A stretch of 40,763 bases of DNA from Opitutaceae bacterium. Lineage in GTDB: Bacteria; Verrucomicrobiota; Verrucomicrobiia; Opitutales; Opitutaceae. Position 1 is the first letter of the stretch. Each line of letters opens with the position of its first letter. Position numbers and translations under genes: made by a program. Location of the stretch: NCBI GenBank assembly GCA_014376585.1, contig JACMRG010000406.1:1-40763 (forward strand). The letters run 5' to 3'. Of the stretch, positions 33,909 through 40,763 are shown one piece after another. The notes beneath the pieces were generated by a model, which saw only the letters and a program-made list of their open reading frames with translations, had not been told where the DNA came from and ran no database searches.

Positions 33909-35828
33909 TCAAACCCGGTCGTCCACCTGCACGAACTGCTCGTAAAGCGCCGCGTAGCGACCGCGGGCGGCGAGCAGCTGCGCGTGGGTGCCGCGCTCGA
34001 CGATGACGCCGTGGTCGAGCACCAGCACGAGGTCCGCGTGGCGGATCGTGCTGAGGCGGTGCGCCACGACGAAACTCGTGCGGCCCCGCAGCAGTTTCAA
34101 CAGCGCCGTCTGCAATCGCGCCTCCGTGAGCGCGTCAATCGAACTGGTCGCTTCATCGAGAATCACGAGCCGCGGATCGGCGAGCAGCGCGCGGGTAAAA
34201 CACACGAGCTGGCGCTGGCCGACGGAGAGACTGGCGCCGCGTTCGCCCACTTCGGTGAGCAGGCCCTGCGGCAGCGCTTCAAAGATATCCAGGCAGTCGA
34301 GCTGTTGCGCGGCGGACCGGATTTCCGCGTCCGTCGCTTCCGGTTTGGCGAGGCGGATGTTTTCCAAGACCGTGCCGCTGAAGAGAAAATTCTGCTGTTG
34401 CACCATACCCGTCTGGCGATGGAGCGAACGGCTCGTCAGCGTGCGGACCTCGCGTCCGTCAATGAGCAACTCGCCGGCCGTGGGGAGATAGAATTTCGAG
34501 ACGAGATTGATGATGGAGCTCTTGCCGCTGCCCGTGTGCCCCACGAGCGCGATCGTCTGCCCTGGCTCCGCGGTGAACGCGATATCACGCAACACGAGCC
34601 GCGCCGGGTCGTAGCCGAAGGCGAGCCCGCGGAACTCCACGCGGACGCCGGTGGCGGCGTGATCGGTGGGTGGCGGCGCGGCCTCCGGGCGCGCCGCGAC
34701 GCCGGGCCCGGAGGTCCCGGCGCCACCTGCCGCGGTCCTCGGATCGGGCAGATCAACCGACGTGGGCGCGTCCACCCAGTCGGGCACGGTATCGATGAGC
34801 CGGAAGACGCGTTCGGCGCCGGCCATCGCGACGAGGGCCTGGTTATATTGCGTGCCGATGATCGCGATGGGGGAGAAAAACTGGTTCGCGAGCAGGAAGA
34901 AGGTGATGAGCGCGCCCATGCTCATGTCGCCGTGAAAGACGCGCCACCCGCCAAACATGAGCAGCGTGGCGACGAAGAACTGGCTGTTGAGTTCCAACAA
35001 CGGCGTGAGAATCGCGGAGGTGCGGGCGAGCGCGATGTTGTAGCGCGAGTGGTCGGCGAGGAGGCTGCGGAAGAGGCCCGCATTGGTCTCCTGCCGCACG
35101 AAGCCCTGCGTCACCCGGATACCGTTGACGGACTCCGCCAGCGTGGCCGTCACGCGACTGAAACTCTCGCTCGCGGCCCGCGAGTAGAAACTGAGTTTCA
35201 CGCGGAAGTGCTGGTTGATCGCCCAGACCACCGGCGCCATCCCGAGCACGACGAGGAAGAGCACCCAGTCGCTCCACGCCATCACGATCGCGGAGAAAAG
35301 CATGGTGCCGCCCTGGATCACGCTCACGAAGAGCACGTCCTGGATGCCGGAGCGCACGGACTCCACGTCGCTCGTCACGCGGCCGATGATGCGGCCGAGT
35401 TTCATGCGGTGGAAGAAACTCATGGGCTGGCGCTGGACCTTGTCGAAAATATCGGCGCGCAGGCCGTTCACCACCGTCTCGCCGACTTCGAGCGCGTAGC
35501 GTTGGCGAAAGTGGAACATGCCGTCGGTGAACAGCGCGAGGAGGCCGTAACCGGCGACGCCGAGCGCGATGCCGTGGAAATCGCGCGCGGTGATCGGGCC
35601 GTTGATCACGAGCGCCATCACCCAGCCGAGCGCGGGCAACTGCGCCGCGCGGATAATTGAGAGCACGACGAGCGTCGTGAGTTTGCCCTTCACGGGGCCG
35701 GTGTAGGTGAAGAGCCGGCGGATGAGGCCCCACTCGAGCGGCTTGAATTGCTCCTCGTTGTCCTCGTCGTCGGGCAGGCGCCGGATGAGACCGAGCGGCT
35801 TCGGCCCGGGCGTGGCGGCGGGAATCAT
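33909..35828 (-). CDS. ABC exporter half-transporter with consensus ATPase site
   Basis: A 639-residue fused permease-ATPase. Residues about 35-345 hold six transmembrane helices; about 393-639 form the ATPase with Walker A GHTGSGKS (430-437), signature LSVGQ (534-538), Walker B VILDE with the catalytic Glu559, and HRLSTIRHAD. It overlaps the upstream ABC gene by 4 bp and should form a heterodimer with it, exporting drugs, lipids or peptides. The linker between the two parts (about 365-390) is encoded by a 59-bp REP-like palindrome, giving a Gly/Ala/Pro-rich stretch. The signature LSVGQ deviates from LSGGQ, as expected for the subunit facing the partner's degenerate site. Confidence 0.92.
   Translation of the reverse strand: MIPAATPGPKPLGLIRRLPDDEDNEEQFKPLEWGLIRRLFTYTGPVKGKLTTLVVLSIIRAAQLPALGWVMALVINGPITARDFHGIALGVAGYGLLALFTDGMFHFRQRYALEVGETVVNGLRADIFDKVQRQPMSFFHRMKLGRIIGRVTSDVESVRSGIQDVLFVSVIQGGTMLFSAIVMAWSDWVLFLVVLGMAPVVWAINQHFRVKLSFYSRAASESFSRVTATLAESVNGIRVTQGFVRQETNAGLFRSLLADHSRYNIALARTSAILTPLLELNSQFFVATLLMFGGWRVFHGDMSMGALITFFLLANQFFSPIAIIGTQYNQALVAMAGAERVFRLIDTVPDWVDAPTSVDLPDPRTAAGGAGTSGPGVAARPEAAPPPTDHAATGVRVEFRGLAFGYDPARLVLRDIAFTAEPGQTIALVGHTGSGKSSIINLVSKFYLPTAGELLIDGREVRTLTSRSLHRQTGMVQQQNFLFSGTVLENIRLAKPEATDAEIRSAAQQLDCLDIFEALPQGLLTEVGERGASLSVGQRQLVCFTRALLADPRLVILDEATSSIDALTEARLQTALLKLLRGRTSFVVAHRLSTIRHADLVLVLDHGVIVERGTHAQLLAARGRYAALYEQFVQVDDRV
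34669..34727. repeat. REP-like palindrome inside the ABC transporter coding sequence
   Basis: Two 22-bp arms (34669-34690 and 34706-34727) pair at 19 positions around a 15-base loop. The sequence belongs to the GGTGGCG...CCTCCGGGC family found in noncoding DNA at 3237, 13745 and 13978. It stays in frame and codes for residues 368-387. Confidence 0.75.
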
Positions 35829-37705
35829 ACGGTGCCCTCCCGCGTTTTCGCCGGTTCGAGCGATTGGAGTTCGCTGCCGTCCACGAGTTGCAGGCTGGCG
35901 ACGCGCCGGTAGGGGCCGGGCTGCGCCATGAGCTCCGCGTGCGTGCCGCGCTGCACGATGCGGCCGTTTTCCAGCACGACGATGAAATCCGCGCGACGCA
36001 GCGTGCTCAGGCGGTGCGCCACGATGAAGGTCGTGCGGCCGGCGATGGCGCGGTCGAGCGCCTCGAAAATTTCGTGCTCGGTCTCGCTGTCGATGGCGGC
36101 GGTCGGATCGTCGAGCAACAGGATCGCCGGCTCCAGCAACACGGCGCGCGCGATGGCGAGCCGCTGGCGTTGGCCGCCGGAAAGACTGCTGCCGCTCTCG
36201 CCCAGAATCGTATCGTAGCCCTGCGGGAGCTGCATGATGAAATCGTGCGCCGCGGCGATGCGGGCGGCTTTCTCAATCTGCGCGCGCGTGGCGTCGGGAT
36301 GACCGAAGGCGATGTTCGCGGCGATGGTGTTGGAGAAAAGGAAGCTCTCCTGAAAAACGAGGCCGATATTGCGCCGCAGGTCGTCGAGATGGAGCTGGCG
36401 CGCGTCGATGCCGTCGATGAGCAGGCGGCCCTTGGTCGGGTCGAAGAAACGCGGAATAAGGCTCATCAGAACGCTCTTGCCCGCACCCGTGGCGCCGAGG
36501 ATGGCGACGCATTGGCCGGATTTCACCTCAAGGTCGATATCGCGCACCACGGCCTCGACGCCGGAGTAGGAGAACGAAACGTCGTCGAACTGAACGTGCC
36601 CCTCGTAGCGCGGGCGGCGGACCGCATCGGGCGCGTTTTTCACCTCGATGGGCGCGTCGAGGATTTCAAACACGCGCCGCGCGCCGATGAGCGACTGCTG
36701 CACGGAGTTCACGATGTTGGCGACGTTGTTCACCTGCCCGCAGAACTGCTCGAGCAGGCCCGCGAAAACGATCAGGCCCGTGCCGAGCGGGAGACTATCG
36801 TGGGCGACGAGCCAGCCGCCGTAGCCGAGCAGCACCATCATGTTGATGCGGGTGAGAAAACCCACCGCCGGCGAGAAGATGCTCACGCGCCAGAAAATAC
36901 CTTTCTGCTGATCGTAGCAGGCCTGGTTGGCGGCGGCGAATTTCGCCCGCGCCTCGGGTTCGCGGCCGAAACCTTTCGTGACCGCCACACCCTGCAGGCT
37001 CTCGGCGAGGATCTGCACCATGCGTTCGACGAGCGTGCGGTTGTGCGCGTAGGCCGGCTGGATTTTCCTGGAAAACCACGCCGACATCAGCGCGAGCAGC
37101 GGCGTCGTCGCGAGGCACGCAAACGTGAGCGTCGGGCTCAGGCTCGCCATGTAGATCACGTAGGCGGTGAGCGAGACCACCATGATCACGCTCTGGATGA
37201 GCACCTGATCCACAAACATGCGCACCGATTGCACGTCGCCCGTGACGCGCGTGATGATCGAGCCCGTGGAGTTGGCGTCGAAGAACCGGAAGCTCAACCG
37301 CTGGAGCTTGTCGTAAACCTCGCTGCGCAGATCCACGACCAGCTTTTGCTGCACGAGCTTATTGACGGAGATCGCCAACACGTAGTTGAGCATCGCGCGG
37401 CCCAGCGCGAGGACGAGGATAAGCCCGGCCAGCAGGCCGAGCACGTGCAACGGCGCCCACTCCTCCGGCAGCGCCACGTGCAGGGCGTTGGCCCCCATCG
37501 GCGTTTTGCTCATCTTGTGCCTGATGTAATCAATGCCCAAGCCGGTGAAACTCAGTCCACCGATGCCCATCGTCAGCAACAGGAGTTGCAAGCCGAGGAC
37601 TTGGAAACAGTGCAACCGGTAACGCCACGCCAAACCAAACAACCGGCGGATCAACGCCCAGTTGTGGGGCGCATCAGCTTCGGACATGGTCGGGGACACA
37701 GGCAT
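35825..37705 (-). CDS. ABC exporter half-transporter with degenerate catalytic Glu
   Basis: A 626-residue fused permease-ATPase and first gene of the pair. The membrane part spans about residues 30-340; the ATPase (about 368-626) has Walker A GATGAGKS (404-411), Q-loop VFQESFLFS, signature LSGGQ (508-512) and Walker B ILLLDD, where Asp533 replaces the catalytic Glu. An Asp in this place is the mark of the degenerate site in heterodimeric exporters such as TM287/288. Its Walker motifs would pair with the LSVGQ signature of the partner. A second possible start is the ATG seven codons in (MSEADAPHNW). Substrate unknown. Confidence 0.92.
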   Translation of the reverse strand: MPVSPTMSEADAPHNWALIRRLFGLAWRYRLHCFQVLGLQLLLLTMGIGGLSFTGLGIDYIRHKMSKTPMGANALHVALPEEWAPLHVLGLLAGLILVLALGRAMLNYVLAISVNKLVQQKLVVDLRSEVYDKLQRLSFRFFDANSTGSIITRVTGDVQSVRMFVDQVLIQSVIMVVSLTAYVIYMASLSPTLTFACLATTPLLALMSAWFSRKIQPAYAHNRTLVERMVQILAESLQGVAVTKGFGREPEARAKFAAANQACYDQQKGIFWRVSIFSPAVGFLTRINMMVLLGYGGWLVAHDSLPLGTGLIVFAGLLEQFCGQVNNVANIVNSVQQSLIGARRVFEILDAPIEVKNAPDAVRRPRYEGHVQFDDVSFSYSGVEAVVRDIDLEVKSGQCVAILGATGAGKSVLMSLIPRFFDPTKGRLLIDGIDARQLHLDDLRRNIGLVFQESFLFSNTIAANIAFGHPDATRAQIEKAARIAAAHDFIMQLPQGYDTILGESGSSLSGGQRQRLAIARAVLLEPAILLLDDPTAAIDSETEHEIFEALDRAIAGRTTFIVAHRLSTLRRADFIVVLENGRIVQRGTHAELMAQPGPYRRVASLQLVDGSELQSLEPAKTREGTV

Positions 37706-37814
37706 TTAGACCCCAAACTAAGGCCTCGGACCAGCACTGCACGAAATATTTTCGCAGCGAAACCCGCCGCATTCTCAAGCCCCTCCCCTGCCGCAGACTC
37801 CGGCTCCCGAAGGA

Positions 37815-38444
37815 TCAGTTCCGCTGGCGACGATTCTGATTCTGCCCCTGAGCCTGCGCCCGCTGTTGCTGCGGCTGGCCCGCCGGCGCCTCGACCACCG
37901 GCTGGACGCCCGTGGCCGCCTGGATTGAAGCCTGTTCACGCAGCGCCCGGCGGCGCCGCACCTCGGTCGCCACGGCTTCGAGCCGGGCCTGTTCGTCGGC
38001 GGGCGTGGGATTGAGCACCACGTTCTGGGTGACGGCGGAAGGGATTCCGGGCGCCGGTAGCGGCATCGGCGCCGAAGCCTGGCCCGAAGAGACCACTTTC
38101 ACCGCCCGCATCGCCAACGTGATCGTGCGCCCGGCGTAATCGACACTCACCGTCTCATGCACGGGATCGTAAGATTTCACCAAAAAATCGAGGCCCTTTT
38201 GATTCAGTCGCGTCCACGTGCTCACTTTCTTCGCGGGATCGAAGATGCAAAAACTAACGCCTTCCTTCGTTTCCATCACTCCGCGCAGCTCAATTGCCGC
38301 GCCCTCGGTCACCACCGCTGATCCCGACGCCGCCGCGGGCATAAAAGGAGAATTTGCCGAGAGTTGTCCGTGGCTGCGAGCGGTGAGCGCCAGCAGCGCG
38401 GTAACCAACATCAGCGAGGAACGTGAGGGACGACGGGCGGGCAT
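37815..38444 (-). CDS. Secreted protein of unknown function with Gln/Arg-rich tail
   Basis: A 209-residue protein with a signal peptide (SSLMLVTALLALTARSHG). The middle (about 48-118) is a small beta-rich domain (IELRGVMETKEGVSFCIFDP, then TVSVDYAGRTITLAM), and the tail is a helix plus a Gln/Asn/Arg-rich stretch (QPQQQRAQAQGQNQNRRQR). I do not recognise the family; the beta-rich part is somewhat like small periplasmic OB or pilot-like domains of secretion systems, but this is weak. The ATG at 38444 is preferred because the signal peptide begins there; the frame from 38486 adds a Pro-rich leader. Confidence 0.7.
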   Translation of the reverse strand: MPARRPSRSSLMLVTALLALTARSHGQLSANSPFMPAAASGSAVVTEGAAIELRGVMETKEGVSFCIFDPAKKVSTWTRLNQKGLDFLVKSYDPVHETVSVDYAGRTITLAMRAVKVVSSGQASAPMPLPAPGIPSAVTQNVVLNPTPADEQARLEAVATEVRRRRALREQASIQAATGVQPVVEAPAGQPQQQRAQAQGQNQNRRQRN

Positions 38445-38544
38445 GGGGGTGGGCGGAACTAGAATAGACGGCGCGCGCCGGGTCAAGTGACGGGGTTTTT
38501 TGGTAAACAGTCGGTCTCTTGCAGGGCTCCCGATCGCAGGCGGC

Positions 38545-39927
38545 TCACAGCAACGTTCCCCGCATGATCAGGTAGGCGACGCTGAAATAGATGATGAGTC
38601 CGGTAACATCGACCAGCGTCGCCACAAACGGCGCGCTCGACGTCGCCGGATCGAGCCCGAGCCGCTTCAGGACCAGCGGCAACATCGAGCCCATGAGCGA
38701 GCCCCAAAGCACGATGCCCACCAGCGACAACCCCACCGTGCTCGCCACCAACGGCCAGTGCGGACCGTAAGTGTCGGAGAATAGTGACCAGATCGCGATC
38801 CGCAGAAAACCGATCAGGCCGAGAATCAAGCCGAGCGCCGTGCCCGCCGCCAACTCCCGCTTCATCACGCGCCACCAGTCGCGCAGCCTGAACTCGCCCA
38901 GCGCCAGCGCGCGGATGACCAGCGTCGCCGCCTGCGAACCGGCGTTGCCACCCGAGCTGATGACCAGCGGCACGAAGAGCGCGAGCACCACGGCCTTCGC
39001 GATCTCGTCCTCGAAATAGCTCATCGCCGTCGCCGTCAGCATCTCGCCGAGGAACAGCACCACCAGCCAGCTCGCGCGTTTCTTCACCATCCGCGAGAGC
39101 GCGATGGTCGTGTAGGGCTCATCCAACGCCTCGCTACCACCGAGCTTCTGGATGTCTTCGGTCGCCTCCTCGGACGCGACATCGAGCATGTCGTCCACCG
39201 TGACGATGCCGATGAGCTTGCGGCTCTCATCGGTGACCGGGAGCGCCACACGGTCGTATTTCTGGAAAAGTTGAAGCGCCTTCTCGCGGTCGTCCGTCGG
39301 CGCCAGCATGGTGTAATTGCCGTCGAGCAACTCGCTCACCGGCCGATCCAACGGCGAAAGCAGAAAACGCCGCACGCGGATATCGTCGATGAGATGCCCC
39401 CCCGCATCGACGGCGAAGACGATGTTGAGCGTCTCGCGGTCGTGGCCGTGCTCGCGGATGTAATCGAGCGCCTCGCGCACCGTCCACTCCGGCCGCACCG
39501 CCACAAAATCCAGCGTCATCATCCGGCCGACGCTGTGCTCGGGATACGCCAAAAGCGCCTGCGCCACCTGCCGCTCGCCGGGCGAGAGCATCGCCAGCAT
39601 CTGCATCGCGACATCGAGCGGCAGCTCGTTGAGAAACGCCGTGCGGTCGTCGGGCGGGAGCGCGTTCAACAGCGCCGCCGCCTGGTCCTGCGTGAGCATC
39701 TTCAACAGCTTTTTTTGAGCCTCGATCGGCATGTAGGTGAAGATCGTCGCATCCAACTCCTGCGAGCCGACGCGAAACAACGCGGCCAGTTCCTCGACCG
39801 GCAAATCCGCGATCAGCGGCGCCAGGTCCATCGGCAACCACGGTTGGAGATATTTCTTTAACGTAACCAGGTCTTTGCGGTCGATCAGGGCGACGATCTC
39901 GTTTCTGACGTGGTCCTGCGAAGTCAT
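38545..39927 (-). CDS. mgtE: MgtE-type magnesium channel/transporter
   Basis: A 460-residue protein. Residues about 1-130 form the MgtE N domain of short helical repeats (DLAPLIADLPVEELAALFR, LLNALPPDDRTAFLNEL), about 140-260 a pair of CBS domains (MMTLDFVAVRPEWTVREAL, LIGIVTVDDML), and about 285-460 five transmembrane helices with the pore motif VISSGGNAGSQAA. In the known family the cytosolic domains close the pore when Mg2+ is high. Intact and probably functional. The ATG at 39927 begins family sequence; the longer frame crosses into the shared promoter region. It is divergent from an MgtA-type ATPase. Confidence 0.95.
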   Translation of the reverse strand: MTSQDHVRNEIVALIDRKDLVTLKKYLQPWLPMDLAPLIADLPVEELAALFRVGSQELDATIFTYMPIEAQKKLLKMLTQDQAAALLNALPPDDRTAFLNELPLDVAMQMLAMLSPGERQVAQALLAYPEHSVGRMMTLDFVAVRPEWTVREALDYIREHGHDRETLNIVFAVDAGGHLIDDIRVRRFLLSPLDRPVSELLDGNYTMLAPTDDREKALQLFQKYDRVALPVTDESRKLIGIVTVDDMLDVASEEATEDIQKLGGSEALDEPYTTIALSRMVKKRASWLVVLFLGEMLTATAMSYFEDEIAKAVVLALFVPLVISSGGNAGSQAATLVIRALALGEFRLRDWWRVMKRELAAGTALGLILGLIGFLRIAIWSLFSDTYGPHWPLVASTVGLSLVGIVLWGSLMGSMLPLVLKRLGLDPATSSAPFVATLVDVTGLIIYFSVAYLIMRGTLL

Positions 39928-40091
39928 GACCCAGAAGTAGGAGCGGCCCCCGCTCGCGCAACCCCCAATCGCCCCCCGCCACGCGCCCGTTTCGGTTACA
40001 TTCTGGCGACGGCTCCGGTAGGCGGGTCGCGGGCATTTTCCAGAGCTATTCCGCTTGAGCCCGGCCAAGACCGCGGGGACGCTAAGCATCC
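39928..40091. promoter_or_regulatory. Divergent promoter region between mgtE and mgtA
   Basis: This 164-bp gap must hold both promoters and possibly Mg2+-responsive leaders. I looked for an M-box riboswitch on both strands and did not recognise one. A GC-rich segment at about 40005-40035 could fold, but nothing specific can be claimed. Confidence 0.4.
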
Positions 40092-40763
40092 GTGCCTTTC
40101 GACCCCTCGCCCTACACCGCGGTCGAAGCCGACCTCCTCCAACTACTCGGCAGCGCCGCCAACGGCCACACCGCCGATTCGGCTGCGGAAGCTCTGCGCA
40201 AAGCCGGCCCCAACACCGTCGCGGCCGGCGGACGAAACTCCTTCGTGCGCGACCTGCTCCAGCGCTGCCGCAATCCCCTTGTCATCCAGTTGCTCGTCAT
40301 CGCGACCGTCTCCTACGTGATGGACGACATCCGCTCCACCATCGTGGTCGGCGGCATGGTTTTTCTCAGCGTCGTGCTCTCCTACGTGCAGGAAACCCGC
40401 TCCTCGCGCGCCGTCGAAAAATTGCAGAAGCTCGTCAAGACCACGGTGACCGTCCTCCGCGACGGCAAGGAGGCCGACATGTCGCTCGAGGAGATCGTGC
40501 CCGGCGACATCGTCATCCTCGCCGCGGGCAGCCTCATCCCGGCGGATCTGCGCGTGCTCTCCGCGAAGGATTTCTTCGTGAGCCAGTCCGCCCTCACTGG
40601 CGAGTCCATGCCGGTCGAAAAAAATCCCGATACCAACCAGCCCGCCGGCCGCGCGCCCTTCGATTTCACCAACGCCTGCTTCATGGGCAGCAACGTCCTC
40701 AGCGGCTCCGCCCGCGCCCTCGTGGTCGCCACCGCCAAGCGCACCTACTTCGGCGCGCTGGCC
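40092..40763 (+). CDS. mgtA: MgtA-type Mg2+-translocating P-type ATPase, 3' end missing
   Basis: The first 224 codons of a P-type ATPase, open to the end of the window. It begins with GTG at 40092; the frame has no suitable ATG near the family start. The N-terminal cytoplasmic part is followed by two helices (NPLVIQLLVIATVSYV and STIVVGGMVFLSVVLSYV) and the actuator domain with IVPGDIVILAAGSLIPADLR and the dephosphorylation motif TGES in FVSQSALTGESMPVEK. The stretch ending NACFMGSNVLSGSARALVV and then TYFG is typical of MgtA/MgtB. The phosphorylation motif DKTGT would lie beyond the window. It should import Mg2+ when external Mg2+ is scarce, complementing the divergent mgtE. Confidence 0.9.
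   Translation, partial: MPFDPSPYTAVEADLLQLLGSAANGHTADSAAEALRKAGPNTVAAGGRNSFVRDLLQRCRNPLVIQLLVIATVSYVMDDIRSTIVVGGMVFLSVVLSYVQETRSSRAVEKLQKLVKTTVTVLRDGKEADMSLEEIVPGDIVILAAGSLIPADLRVLSAKDFFVSQSALTGESMPVEKNPDTNQPAGRAPFDFTNACFMGSNVLSGSARALVVATAKRTYFGALA

Noticed and set aside
35864-38014. A 716-codon plus-strand open frame, and a 590-codon one at 33888-35660
   Set aside because: Both are antisense to clearly assigned ABC transporter genes; high GC leaves the opposite strand free of stops. The translations are low-complexity.
39928-40091. M-box or other Mg2+ riboswitch
   Set aside because: No conserved core motif was recognised on either strand.

Overview
The window is GC-rich bacterial chromosome that reads like a member of Verrucomicrobiota, most likely the family Opitutaceae. 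This rests on family resemblance rather than a search: an ECF-type sigma factor fused to a membrane-anchored helical domain, a small SWIB-domain protein, large families of secreted proteins of unknown function, translation starts without Shine-Dalgarno sequences, and many palindromic intergenic repeats.

Left part (1-5.6 kb): the 3' part of a secreted M20 amidohydrolase, a membrane-anchored FKBP prolyl isomerase, a YgjP-type metallopeptidase on the minus strand, the sigma-factor fusion and a small lipoprotein. A 126-bp MITE-like element with long inverted ends lies just before the lipoprotein gene.

5.9-13.7 kb holds the most striking locus: a two-gene cassette (prolyl-oligopeptidase-like protein, then a helical-repeat secreted protein) present twice in tandem. 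Both pairs keep the same 4-bp gene overlap. Both S9-like proteins have Gly where the catalytic Ser should be, so they look like conserved pseudoenzymes.

14-17.5 kb is a minus-strand block: GNAT acetyltransferase, YfcE-like phosphoesterase, a Phd/PIN toxin-antitoxin pair and an EamA transporter, separated by repeat-rich DNA with a near-perfect 31-bp inverted repeat and a possible Y-family polymerase relic. 17.8-23.3 kb is a second unusual locus: four tandem paralogues of one unrecognised membrane-anchored helical protein. A two-domain PPK2 polyphosphate kinase follows.

25-31.5 kb, minus strand: a hybrid histidine kinase, a beta-lactamase-fold serine hydrolase, then a small accessory cluster of HicBA, a RelE/ParE-type pair and a VRR-NUC-like nuclease. 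31.8-40.8 kb: a secreted alpha/beta hydrolase (+), a SWIB protein with a clear terminator, a heterodimeric ABC exporter with asymmetric ATPase sites and a REP-like palindrome inside one coding sequence, a secreted protein of unknown function, and divergent magnesium transport genes (mgtE on minus, the start of an mgtA-type P-type ATPase on plus).

No rRNA, tRNA, CRISPR array, transposase or prophage was seen. All assignments come from reading motifs by eye; no database search was run.
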